DNA from: Manihot esculenta
Taxonomy: Eukaryota > Streptophyta > Magnoliopsida > Malpighiales > Euphorbiaceae
Direction of reading: 5' to 3'
DNA: 64,000 nucleotides
Assembly (NCBI RefSeq): GCF_001659605.2
Contig: NC_035170.2
Location: forward strand, 31,042,020-31,106,019
Below the pieces are notes generated by a model. That model ran no database searches. It was not told where the DNA came from and saw only the letters and a list, made by a program, of their open reading frames with translations. Below, in pieces: positions 11,027 to 20,655 of the stretch (position 1 is the stretch's first letter; every line of letters starts with the position of its first letter). The translations under genes were made by a program, and so were the position numbers.

Positions 11027-11905
11027 TTCGGCGGCCGAAAGTCCTGGACAGAGACGAAACTCAGCTAGGTTCGGCGGCACCTTCGGCGGCCGAAAGTGCC
11101 AGACAGAGACGAAAGTCTCTTTTCGGGGGCACCTTCGGCAGCCGAAAGCTGCCTTCACAAGAGGGGTTCGGCGGCCGAAACTCCCTTCGGCTGCCGAACC
11201 TGGTTTCTGCCAAACGGCAGAAACTTGGTTCAAATGAACCTCCTGCCTCCCAAAACCATAGATCATGCATATTTCTCAACCAAAACACACATACAAGTTC
11301 CTAGGGGTCTCAAACATGCATATACCCCATCTACAACACTTCATTCACACACAATCAAGCTACATTGCTCAAACATCATCAAAACCCATAAACTCAACAT
11401 ATGTCCTAACATGCATTTCTACCCATAGATCTTACTTAAAACTTGTTTAAAACATAAAAAGGGTTCAAGATCGACCCTTACCTCTTGAAGAAACGAGAGG
11501 AAAGCGATCCTAGCTTGGAGATGGAGAGATTAAGCTCTTTGAACCTCCAAGCACTCAAAACTTGCTCAAAGCTCACAAATCTTCAAAACAAAGTTATAAA
11601 CTTGTTAAAACCATGAAAGATCTAGAGGAAACACTCAAGATCGAGGGAGGAGCGGTGGAGACTCACCTTGGCCGACAATGGGAGAGAAAAAGCTCGCCCA
11701 TGCGGACCAAGGGGACCCTTTTATAGTGGCTGGCCAGGCCACGTTCGGGGGCCGAATGTGCCTCCGCATCCATGCAATGTTCGGCGGCCGAACATAAGGT
11801 TCGGCGGCCGAACCTGCACTTCCCTCACTTAGACTTTCGGGGGCCTAACGTGCCTCCCAAAGTCCATGCATGTTCGGCGGCCGAAAGTGAGTTTCGGCGG
11901 CCGAA
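11027..11905. repeat. Two clusters of TTCGGC-N-GCCGAA palindromes in the B 5' LTR
   Basis: Same arrangement as 3317-4195, offset by 7710 bp; nine exact units here because 11800-11812 is perfect. Five lie in the presumed transcript (11027-11198) and four upstream of the TATA box (11780-11905). Confidence 0.9.
11719..11725 (-). promoter_or_regulatory. TATA box of the B 5' LTR (the element's own promoter)
   Basis: CTATAAAAGG on the minus strand; because this is the 5' LTR it would drive the genomic RNA of the element. The palindrome cluster at 11780-11905 lies 55-180 bp upstream. Confidence 0.7.
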
Positions 11906-12082
11906 CCTGGGTTTTTCCTTAAAGAATTTTCATGCAAAAACTTATTTAAAATCATACTTTAAAACATTAAAATACATGAAAACATTTTATAAAAACATGC
12001 TTTTACCCTTCTAGAGGTTTCCGACACCCAAATTCCACCGGACGGTAGGAATTCCGATACCGGAGTCTAGCCGGGTATTACA

Positions 12083-12087
12083 GGGTG
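12083..12087. repeat. Target-site duplication of element B, right copy (GGGTG)
   Basis: Pairs with 2014-2018; see that entry. Confidence 0.92.
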
Positions 12088-12570
12088 TGTTGTATCTGGA
12101 TGGTATGGTGGAGGTGGGTACATGGGGTACTGTGTGTATGGTGGATAGAAAGGTGGGTATGGCATATATGTGGGATAAGGGCCATAGCTAGGGTAATCCG
12201 ATGTACCTCCCATCGAATACCCGGGATCTTGTGAGAAGGTTGGGTAGAAAGGTTGCTGAACGAAGCCCGAGGCCTGAGTGCCTCCTTGGGACTCTCCCAT
12301 GCCTTCCTCTGACATACTCATCCCCAAACTGCCATCCCGTCTCTGGTCCACTTCCATGTCATATCCCACATCCTCTGACAAATCTCCTTGAACTGTTCCT
12401 CTGACTGATCGGCTTCTTCCCAGATCCAAAGACCTTCTGGGGTCTCTTACTACTCGGTCCCTGCTGGACCTACTCGACATTGCCCTAGGCAATGCTGGAG
12501 GACGGGCATCAGTGCCCTCGTCCTGAGGCGGTACTCCAGTCAATCGTGCAGATCGACGAGTTCCTCTCAT
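12083..12570 (-). pseudogene. Element A gag, N-terminal part
   Basis: Starts with [19 protein letters not shown], almost the same as element B, followed by the same Arg/Ser-rich and Pro/Tyr-rich regions (MPYPPFYPPYTQYPMYPPPP). After about 160 codons it is interrupted by the 5' LTR of element B; the rest continues at 2018 downward. It shares the start codon position relative to the primer site with B, so the start is secure. Confidence 0.9.
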
Positions 12571-12822
12571 CCTGTTTTTTGAAAAACAGCACGTAACTCA
12601 CAAGCATTAGCATCATATGGTTCATGTGGAAACACATGAACCCTCATCACATACATAGCATACATAACATATCATTTATGCACATGCATATCATCATGGC
12701 ATATCACATCATCATATATGACAGGACTCTACATCCTATCCTAGTGGACATGACCTTCCTATTGTGCTTGACCTTCTATAACATCTATGAGCCCGACACG
12801 CTAGGTCCGACCATATGAACCT
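12571..12822 (-). other. Untranslated leader of element A
   Basis: AT-rich, with no ORF. Shows clear similarity to the element B leader, including the block before the primer site, but with several indels in the CAT-rich part. Confidence 0.55.
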
Positions 12823-12837
12823 AGGGCTCTGATACCA
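12823..12837 (-). other. Primer binding site of element A (initiator Met tRNA type)
   Basis: Same 15 bases as in element B, with the same CTC spacer before the LTR at 12841. Confidence 0.92.
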
Positions 12838-14031
12838 CTCTGTAACAGCCCAGAAATCCGGACCGCTACCGGCGCTAGAATCCAGGTCGGCGTAAGACCG
12901 CCGGGACCCGTAGCAAGCCTAACATGTAACCTGTAAACCTGTAAATCCCACACATGATCAAACAAACTCAAAAGAATCTGTAAACATACTCATATATCAA
13001 CCAAGCTCAACCTGTTCATTACATAATCATAAACATAAACCACCACTGGAGCCCTCATCAAATGCTCCAATGGGGTAACTCATCATACATTGAGCTTGGA
13101 CTATCATGGACATCATAAACGTATCTATAGATCATGTATCAAAAGGGATAACAATACTCATAGGGTCAAGCACAACTATAACCTCAATATACCTCATTAC
13201 ATAACATACTGTAATCTCTTACATTACATCATAGTACAATTGTCATGTCCACAATCTAGCTATTACATAATCATATACTTCAAACTCTGGCTAACCTCCT
13301 GGTCTACCCTGTACCTGCACATCTGGGGTTAGGGGAGAGGGGTGAGCTACAAAGCCCAGTGAGCAGAATAGAGAAAACACATATTAAAATTTCATGCTTT
13401 CATGAAATGCAACACATTACAAACAAATCACATAAGGATGGTATTGTCACCTCTAGTCCTCTACATTCCAAAGTGTCGGGACGTAGAATGGGTACAACCG
13501 GACTTTCTCTTACATAACATACATAACATTCCAATATGCCAGGGACGTAGAATGGGTACAACCTAGTCTTTCTCTTACTCTGGCCGGGACGTAGAATGGG
13601 TACAACCGGCAATCATACCATAACATGTCTCATCATAACATATCAAGGACTAAAGGATCATTCAATATCCATCCACAACATCATCAAATATGCAATGCAA
13701 CATATTCGTGAATACTAATGCAAACAACCTATTATATCTCATGACATTCATGATGCATGGATCATGCTCAAAAATTCATATTTCATTAATTTTAAAACTT
13801 AAGGTTTATTCCACTCACCTCTGGCTAGCTCTGACAATACTCTGTAGCAGCTGACTCACTGCTGGGGTCCTCGGTTCCTCGGGTCCGAACCTACACAGGT
13901 GGACTCAAATGAGGGACCTAACATACATGAACATAACTCTAAACTACTCCCCAAAAACCCCCTAAAATATCATGAAACAAGCACATAAAAACATGCAAGA
14001 AATGGCTGAACAGGGCACTTTCGGCGGCACC

Positions 14032-14885
14032 TTCGGCGGCCGAAAGTCCCAGACAGATCCGAAAGTCCTCTTTCGGGGGCAAGTTTCGGCAGCCGAATGC
14101 TGCCTCCACAAGGGGGTTCGGCGGCCGAAAGTTCCTTCGGCTGCCGAACCTGGTTTCTCCCAAATGGGCAGAAACTTGGCTCAAACGAACCTCTTGCCTC
14201 CCAAAACCTCAAATCATGCATAAACTTGTTCTAAAACATGCATACATATCATACATCACACCTAGGGGTCTCAAACTATCATATACCCCAACTACAACAC
14301 TTCAAACACACATAAACAACATACATTGTCCATAAATCACATAAAACCTAACATAGCTCAACTAACAAAAACATGCATTTCTACCCCATAAAACAACTTA
14401 AAACTTATTTAAAGCATACATTGAGCTTAAGATCGGCTCTTACCTCTTGAAGATCGAGAGAGAGAGACGACCAAAACTCGGAGATCCAAGCAAATGAGCT
14501 CCTGAGTTTTCAAAGCTCCAAAACTTGTCTTAAATGCTCAAAACTTGCAATGTGAGGTTAAAACTCAAGAAAAATGGAGGAGATTTGGAGAAAGAACACA
14601 AGATTTGGGGAGAGGGAGGTCGGAAGCTAGCTGTGGCCGAAAATGGGAGAAAGCTCGCCCATTTCGGCTAAGTGCCCCTTTTATAGGTGGGTGGCCAGGT
14701 CACGTTCGGGGGCCGAAAGTGCCTCCGCATGCATGCCATGTTCGGCGGCCGAACTTGAGTTTCGGCGGCCGAACCTGGACTTCCCTCACTCATGCTTTCG
14801 GGGGCCTAACGTGCCTCCAAAACGCATGCATGTTCGGCGGCCGAACTTGACTTTCGGCGGCCGAACTTGACTTTCGGCGGCCGAA
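14032..14885. repeat. Palindrome clusters in LTR A
   Basis: Exact TTCGGC-N-GCCGAA units at 14032-14044, 14085-14097, 14117-14129 and 14136-14148 (transcribed side), and at 14741-14753, 14761-14773, 14833-14845, 14853-14865 and 14873-14885 (upstream of the TATA box). The last two are a fresh tandem duplication of a 20-bp unit, so copy number is changing. Confidence 0.9.
14679..14685 (-). promoter_or_regulatory. TATA box of LTR A
   Basis: CCTATAAAAGGGG on the minus strand, at the position homologous to that of LTR B. Confidence 0.65.
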
Positions 14886-15062
14886 CCTGGGTTTTCCTCC
14901 AAAGACTTTTCATGCAAAAACTCATTTAATTTCATACTTAAAACCATTAAAATACATGAAAACATTTCATAAAACATGCATTTACCCTTCTAGAGGTTTC
15001 CGACATCCCAAATTCCACCGGACGGTAGGAATTCCGGTACCGGAGTCTAGCCGGGTATTACA

Positions 15063-15319
15063 CGCTCGAGCGTACGCACGAGGAGAATCAGAGGCCGTTA
15101 CGCATGGAGCAGGCGGCTGATACCCTCGTACGCCCGAATCTGTATGTTAGAGACGCGTGTCCCAATCGTAGGGAGGCCTTTACACATCACCAACATGCAA
15201 GACGAAAGAGATAAAAGGGGGAGTCCCCTCCCTAGAAGTTTAAGTTTTATTCTTCAATACAAAAACCCTTATAAAACACTATTCTATTGGATCTCAGATC
15301 ATCATTTTCTATTTGAATT
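15063..15319 (+). mobile_element. Old LTR-like relic, interrupted by element A
   Basis: A GC-richer segment ending in ATTGGATCTCAGATCATCA. The same ending (ATCTCAGAACATCA) closes a relic at about 39010-39590, and related text occurs at 47640-48010 and 58230-58690, suggesting one old LTR family. Only the right part is present; element A begins directly to its left. An 65-aa frame at 15144-15341 has no recognisable content. Confidence 0.4.
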
Positions 15320-15890
15320 CTTTAATTATTTTCTATCTTAATTATTCAATATACATATTGTTTTAATATTTAACAACTTTAAATTGAATATATTGTTTTG
15401 TATTTAAATTTAAAATCTAATTTATTTTTTATTCAAATTTAATGTTATATGTATATATTAAAATTATATTATTAATCGAAAATGAGTTTATATAAATTTA
15501 ACATTGTTAATCGAATTTTGTAAAATAAATTAATTTAGCACTATTTATTGTGAATTATTTAAAAATAAATATTATTAATATTATTTAAATTTATTATGAA
15601 TTAAACTTTCACAATGTATAAATTGAAAGATAAATTATTTAATTAAATATTAATTTATTTTATATAATTTTATAATATAATTCAATGTCTGAAGAACTAC
15701 TCTCAGATTTATATAAATATTTTGTTATTTTTATATTAGATAGATTATTTTATTTCTTAAATTTAATTGACTTTTTTATTTAAATTAAATTAAAAAATGT
15801 GATAAAGTTTATCCACTATAATTTTTAAATTATATTAAATTAATTTTATTTTAAAATAATATCAGCTCTATGATTATCTTGATAGATATA
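15320..15890. other. AT-rich spacer, no gene seen
   Basis: Long runs of A/T with TTTAAATT-type words. No ORF, RNA gene or clear repeat structure that I can name. Confidence 0.5.
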
Positions 15891-16133
15891 AGTTATGGTA
15901 CACGTGTCATTACTCCAATAGGCAAAGCATAACTTGTGTATATTATTGATTGCTTCTACCTTAAGGAATCAAAAGACTTTGCTTTTTCTACTCGGAGAAT
16001 GTAATGCTTTCTTCCACACCTTATATATATTGGATCATTAATTATGGACTGCATCATCTCTCACAAATCCTGAAATTTTCCTTTAATTTCTTCATTTTCA
16101 TCTTGCCCATTTTCAGTTTTTTTCTTTCTATCG
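15891..16133 (+). promoter_or_regulatory. CNL-1 promoter and 5' leader
   Basis: Homologous to the region before CNL-4 from about 52905 and, less closely, before CNL-3. It includes GGCAAAGCATAACTT, GAGAATGTAATGCT and a TATA box CTTATATATATTGG at 16020-16033, about 100 bp before the ATG. The leader ends in a pyrimidine-rich stretch and ATCGATGGC. Confidence 0.65.
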
Positions 16134-19100
16134 ATGGCTGAACAAATCCCATTTAGCATTGCAGAAAACTTACTAACAAAGTTGGCCTCAATTGCTTCTG
16201 AAGAAGTTAGTTTGGTGCATGGCTTCAAAAAGGATCTTAGAAAGCTTCAAACTACTCTCTCCACCATCAAAGCAATACTTGTGGATGCTGAGGAGAAGCA
16301 AGAGGAGAGCCTTGCAGTGAAGGACTGGATAAGGAGGCTTAAAGAGGTTGTCTATGATGCAGATGATTTGCTGGATGACGTAGCAACTGAAGGGTTGCGA
16401 AGGATGGTTGAAGGTGAGGGAAGAATGGTTAGGAAGGTATGCGACTTCTTTTCTTCCACTGGTCAAATTGCATTTCGTTTCAAGATGGGTCATAGAATTA
16501 AAGATATTAGAGAGAGGTTAGATGAAGTGGCCAAAGAAATGTCCGACTTTGGCTTTATAATTAGGAAGGAAGTTGGAGCATCTATGGGAATAAAGAATAG
16601 TTGGAGGGAGACGGACTCCTTTGTATTGAAATCAGAAATTATAGGAAGAGATGATGATAAGGAGAGGATCATAGAATCATTGATGTGTCCAGTCAATCAA
16701 ACCAATATTTCTGTAGTTGCGATTGTTGGGTTTGGTGGCTTGGGAAAGACTGCACTTGCCCAATTAGTGTTTAATGATGAGAAAGTGATGAATTATTTTG
16801 ATTTGAAGTTATGGGTATGTGTTTCTGAGGAGTCAAATGTTGAAACACTAGTTAAACTCATCCTTAAAAGTGCAAGCAATAATGAAGTTCCCAACTTGTC
16901 TTTGGAACAGTTACAGATTCGCCTTAGACAATGTTTAGAAGGCAAAAAGTACTTGTTGGTGTTGGATGATGTGTGGAATGTAAACAATAGGATTTGGAGT
17001 CACTTGAGGAAATATTTGATGGTTGGTGCCATAGGGAGTAGAATTTTAGTAACTAGTCGTAGTAAGGGGGTTGCTTTAGCTATGGGTGTAGACTCTCCAT
17101 ACCCTTTAAAGGGTCTAACCGAAGATCAATCATGGGAGCTATTTGAGAAGCTAGCATTTAGAGAGGGAACAGGAAGGGCGAATTCAAATCTAATAGAAAT
17201 TGGAAAAGAAATGGCAAAGAAATGCAAAGGAGTTCCACTTGCAATTAAAGCTATAGGAGGCATAATGCAACTAAGAAGTAGTGAAAGTGAATGGTTGTCT
17301 GTCCTAGAAAATGAGTTGTGGAAGGTCTACGAGAGTGATGGTGATATTAGTCAAGTGTTGAAATTGAGTTATGATGTCTTACCGTACCATTTAAAGCAGT
17401 GTTTTGCATACTGCGCAATGTTTCCAAAAGATTATCATTTTGGTAAGGATAGATTAATTCAGTTGTGGATGGCACAAGGCTATGTTCAATCTCAAAGTCA
17501 AAGTGAAAATGAAAATTTAGAGGAGATTGGGGAAGGATACTTGAATGAATTGTTATTTAGGTCATTTTTCCAAAAGGATGAGTATTGTTATAAAATGCAT
17601 GACCTTATCCATGACCTTGCACAGTCAATAGCAGGGGATAGTTGTTTTGCAGTTGATGATAATACTAAACATATTCCTGATAGAGTCCAACATGTGTTCT
17701 CTGGAAGTTTGTCTTTTGAGGAATGCTTCAGGCAGCTAAAAAATAAAGGACTGAGGACACTGTATTATCCATATTTTGGTGATGGATTAAGCTTGAATTT
17801 AGATAATATTTTTTTAAATTGTAGGAGCATGCGTGCTTTGAGTTTTAGATGGAATATCAATGGATTGCCAGATTCAATTGGAAAGTTGAAACACCTGAGG
17901 TACCTTGAATTGTTTAGAAATACTAAAATCAGTTCACTTCCAAACTGCATTTGCAGCTCGTATAATTTGCAAACTCTAATACTGTTGGAATGTCGGGTTC
18001 TTAAAGAATTACCTACAGACATGAGGAAATTGATTTGTCTCGGACAACTTATTAATAAGGGTTGTAGTAGCCTTGAATTCATGCCATTGGGGTTGGGGAG
18101 ATTGACAAATCTGCAGACTTTGTCAACTTTTGTTGTGGGAAGTGATCAAGGAAGGAGATGTTCCTCATTGAATGAGTTGAATAGCTTAAACCGGCTAAGA
18201 GGTAAAATCTCCATTAAAGGACTAGAAAATGTGAAAAATGCAGCTTTGGAGTCCAGCCGAGTAAATCTCAAGGAAAAGAAATACCTTCTCTGCTTAAGAT
18301 TAAGGTGGGATGGCAAGGGAGATAGCAATAGTGGAAATAGTGAGTTGTTGTTGGATAACCTACACCCTCACCCGAACTTGAAAGAATTGAACGTTATGTT
18401 CTATGAAGGTGTGAGGTTTTCAAATTGGCTTTCTTCTATATCTAATCTCGTCAATATTACTTTATATAAATGTCCGAAATGTGAGCATTTGCCGCCATTG
18501 GACAATCTGCCTTATCTGGAAATTCTCAATCTTAGCTATTTCGATTCTCTGGAGTACATATCAGATGAAGATAATTTATTCTCTTCTTTATCTGCATCAG
18601 CAGCAACATTCTTTCCATCTCTAAAGATTCTTAAACTCGAAGTTTGCCCTAATCTGAAAGGGTGGTGGAGAACATTTATGGAAGCAAAGATGGTGCCTCA
18701 ATTTCCTTGTCTTTCTAAATTAACCATCGCGAATTGCCGTAACCTGACTGTGATGCCAACGTTTCCATCAGTAGACATGGAGCTTCATCTTGCCTATGCC
18801 CACATAAGACCATTGCATTATACATTGCAGATGTCTGCAACGGCTTCTGGAGTACCATCAACCTCTTCTTTAGTTACTTCTCCTTTTTCCAAATTAAAGA
18901 CTTTGTGGTTACAGGGTTTTGAGAATCTAGCATCTCTACCTGGAGAGTGGATGCAGAACCTCAGCTTCCTTGAGGAACTATTTCTTAGCAACTGCATGGA
19001 AATTAGTGATGAGGATGAGCGTGGCATATCCAAATGGAGATATCTTGTTAGTCTCCGAGATCTCTCTCTCTATAATCTTTCAAATCTGGTGTCTCTACCA

Positions 19101-19415
19101 AGGGAGCTTCAATATGTTACCACCTTGCAACGTCTCACTATCTACGACTGTTCTAATTTGAGGGCTTTGCCTGACTGGATAGGCAACCTCACAGCACTCG
19201 AAAATCTACATATCGATGGCTGCCCTAAACTGGAATCGCTACCAAGAGGAATGCATCAAATAACTACTTTACAACAATTTAGTGTTCGCCGTTGCGCCCA
19301 TTTGTCTGAAAGATGCGGACACGATACGGCTGCAGATTGGCCCAACATTTCTCACATCCCAAATATCCGCATAAATGGAAATGATATTCAAAAGGAGGGC
19401 CGGTATTTACTGTAA
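16134..19415 (+). CDS. CNL-1: intact CC-NB-ARC-LRR immune receptor (1093 aa)
   Basis: Intracellular receptor of the RGA type; members sense pathogen effectors and switch on ADP/ATP exchange to start defence and cell death. Seen here: N-terminal coiled coil (Rx-type) 1-140 with the EDVID-like VYDADDLLDD at 73-82; NB-ARC about 170-480 with P-loop GFGGLGKT 199-206, kinase-2 LLVLDDVW 274-281, RNBS-B GSRILVTSRS 301-310, GVPLA 366-370, CFAYCAMFPKDY 423-434 and MHD 488-490; LRR about 540-1075. One uninterrupted exon; the start matches all paralogs. No TIR or extra domain. RNBS-B has TSRS where CNL-3 and CNL-4 have TTRS. The ligand or effector is unknown. Confidence 0.95.
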   Translation: MAEQIPFSIAENLLTKLASIASEEVSLVHGFKKDLRKLQTTLSTIKAILVDAEEKQEESLAVKDWIRRLKEVVYDADDLLDDVATEGLRRMVEGEGRMVRKVCDFFSSTGQIAFRFKMGHRIKDIRERLDEVAKEMSDFGFIIRKEVGASMGIKNSWRETDSFVLKSEIIGRDDDKERIIESLMCPVNQTNISVVAIVGFGGLGKTALAQLVFNDEKVMNYFDLKLWVCVSEESNVETLVKLILKSASNNEVPNLSLEQLQIRLRQCLEGKKYLLVLDDVWNVNNRIWSHLRKYLMVGAIGSRILVTSRSKGVALAMGVDSPYPLKGLTEDQSWELFEKLAFREGTGRANSNLIEIGKEMAKKCKGVPLAIKAIGGIMQLRSSESEWLSVLENELWKVYESDGDISQVLKLSYDVLPYHLKQCFAYCAMFPKDYHFGKDRLIQLWMAQGYVQSQSQSENENLEEIGEGYLNELLFRSFFQKDEYCYKMHDLIHDLAQSIAGDSCFAVDDNTKHIPDRVQHVFSGSLSFEECFRQLKNKGLRTLYYPYFGDGLSLNLDNIFLNCRSMRALSFRWNINGLPDSIGKLKHLRYLELFRNTKISSLPNCICSSYNLQTLILLECRVLKELPTDMRKLICLGQLINKGCSSLEFMPLGLGRLTNLQTLSTFVVGSDQGRRCSSLNELNSLNRLRGKISIKGLENVKNAALESSRVNLKEKKYLLCLRLRWDGKGDSNSGNSELLLDNLHPHPNLKELNVMFYEGVRFSNWLSSISNLVNITLYKCPKCEHLPPLDNLPYLEILNLSYFDSLEYISDEDNLFSSLSASAATFFPSLKILKLEVCPNLKGWWRTFMEAKMVPQFPCLSKLTIANCRNLTVMPTFPSVDMELHLAYAHIRPLHYTLQMSATASGVPSTSSLVTSPFSKLKTLWLQGFENLASLPGEWMQNLSFLEELFLSNCMEISDEDERGISKWRYLVSLRDLSLYNLSNLVSLPRELQYVTTLQRLTIYDCSNLRALPDWIGNLTALENLHIDGCPKLESLPRGMHQITTLQQFSVRRCAHLSERCGHDTAADWPNISHIPNIRINGNDIQKEGRYLL

Positions 19416-20655
19416 GAAGAAGGATCCTCTGCTTTCACAGGTTAGGACTTTCTTCGCTTCATCCCTTTTTTTTATTTTTTTATATATATATATATATTTT
19501 ATTTTAAATGAAATCACCTAATTTTTTTCAAACAAATACTTCTATCCAGTAGGCTACTCCATTCTGTCTTCACCTTAATTTAAGTTAACTTACTTTTCTG
19601 ATTCTATATGCAGAGATGCTGGAATATATGTTGCTCTTATATGCCGCCAACCTTTTTCAAATTTTAGAATGGCTCTTATGATGACAGGTGGATAACAAAA
19701 CTAAAAAATCAAAGACTATGTTATTTCTATCAGTAAATCACATTGGAAGCAATGGGAATTTGCATTGTGTATCTAAAAGTCAATTGCTCTGCAACTTACG
19801 TTGCATCGTCGCTACTCCTTTGAGAATGGAGAAGCAAGCCACTCAAAGCAAGGTCTAGGATCAGAGCAGCAGATCCTGGAGCCTCAAGGACTGGTATCTT
19901 TCAAGAGTCAACAAGTGTGGTTCTGTGATATAAGCAGGGTTGGAAGGATTTTAATACCTGGTATATTTGCAATCATTGTTCTATCCTGATAGTGAATTTT
20001 CTGAATTTAATTGCAATATGTTCATGTGTTAATCCTTGCAGGTTACCTAGAATGCAAGTCATTTTAAGCAAAGGTTGAGATCATTTTTAATTTGTTGTTT
20101 TATAATAATTTGAAATTTTTGAAGCTTATCAAAGCATCTTCGGATTTGGTCTCTCCTGAATTATTTGAGAACAAGATAGTGGATGCCATGAAATTCCAGA
20201 TTCTTTGAGAATGAGTAGAGGGGATAGTGGGTGCTATGAATTCACTGGTTCTTCTTTCAGAGTAGGCAGCTTTTGACTCAGCCGTGAAGAAATGGTCTGC
20301 TGTTATGACGAAAAATGGCTTCAGAATAGGCAATGGTAAATATCATATGACCTTGTGAATAGTGGTTTAAAATCAATGTAGAAGATTTTGGAAGAGAACT
20401 AATGCTCTCTGACAGATTTACACGTGAAGATGGTAATGATACTTGCAAACTCAGTGCGCTTCTGAAAGAAGATGAATTGGTTGTGTGGGAGGAAGAATCC
20501 TTAAGTTTTTTAATCTTTCATTGAGGGGACAGACATCGTTTAAGGTTGCAAATCTAAGAGCTGCTCTTTTCTTGTTCTTTTCACAAGTGTCTTCATTAGT
20601 GAGCATCCATAAAAAGTAGTGAGCTATTTCACTTGTGGCAACTACCAATGAGAAA
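19416..20655 (+). other. CNL-1 3' flank, likely spliced 3' UTR, shared with CNL-2
   Basis: Aligns with 34568-36220. A plausible 3'-UTR intron runs 19441-19613 (ACAG/GTTAGG donor, TATGCAG acceptor). Compared with CNL-2 it lacks about 400 bp (the equivalent of 34880-35279), joined at a CATT microhomology near 19744. Small minus-strand frames at 20100-20333 and 20451-20648 recur in CNL-2 only because the DNA is duplicated. Confidence 0.6.

Larger units (their letters stand above)
2019..12082 (-). mobile_element. Element B: complete, very young Ty3/gypsy chromovirus (Tekay/Del-type)
   Basis: A 10,064-bp insertion with two 2354-bp LTRs (TG...CA ends), a primer site complementary to initiator Met tRNA, a purine tract, and gag-protease-RT-RNase H-integrase-chromodomain order on the minus strand. 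The C-terminal chromodomain-like segment after integrase and the protease-RT arrangement point to the Tekay/Del chromovirus clade. By eye I find only three single-base differences between the LTRs (2715/10425, 2916/10626, 4094/11804), about 0.13%, so the insertion is recent. The polyprotein carries one frameshift (about 5760-5770) and a changed zinc-finger histidine, so this copy is probably not autonomous, unless the shift is an assembly error. Confidence 0.95.
9729..12082 (-). repeat. Element B 5' LTR
   Basis: 2354 bp, identical in length to 2019-4372. Differences seen by eye: A at 10425 and 10626 where the partner has G, and C at 11804 where the partner has T; all are transitions. The change at 11804 makes the palindrome at 11800-11812 perfect in this copy. 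Confidence 0.95.
949..15062 (-). mobile_element. Element A: older Ty3/gypsy (Tekay/Del-like) retrotransposon, split by element B and cut at its left
   Basis: What remains is the 5' LTR (12841-15062), primer site, leader, the gag N-terminus (12083-12570) and the gag middle and C-terminus (949-2018). Element B sits between the two gag pieces, flanked by GGGTG on both sides. Protease, reverse transcriptase, integrase and the 3' LTR are absent from the window: at 949 the element stops against an unrelated LTR. The gag has a premature stop (1629-1631). Gag and LTR are clearly homologous to those of B but well diverged, so A is an older relative and cannot be autonomous. A itself landed in an LTR-like relic that continues at 15063. 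Confidence 0.85.
12841..15062 (-). repeat. Element A 5' LTR
   Basis: 2222 bp, TGTAACAGCCC to CCGGGTATTACA. It has the same plan as LTR B: terminal motif, repeat array (about 13460-13612, three units around GGGACGTAGAATGGGTACAA), transcribed palindrome cluster, TATA box at 14679-14685 (minus), and U3 palindromes. It is diverged throughout, with many indels. The other LTR of A is not in the window, so the duplication next to 15063 (CGCTC) cannot be checked. Confidence 0.9.

Noticed and set aside
16188..19161. Minus-strand and alternative-frame ORFs inside CNL-1 and at the same places in CNL-2, 3, 4 and 5
   Set aside because: Shadows of the CNL coding frame; their recurrence follows from gene duplication.
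20100..20648. Minus-strand frames of 77 and 65 aa repeated at 35636-35896 and 35962-36210
   Set aside because: Lengths and ends differ by indels between the copies and no domain is recognisable; conserved only as duplicated 3' flank DNA.
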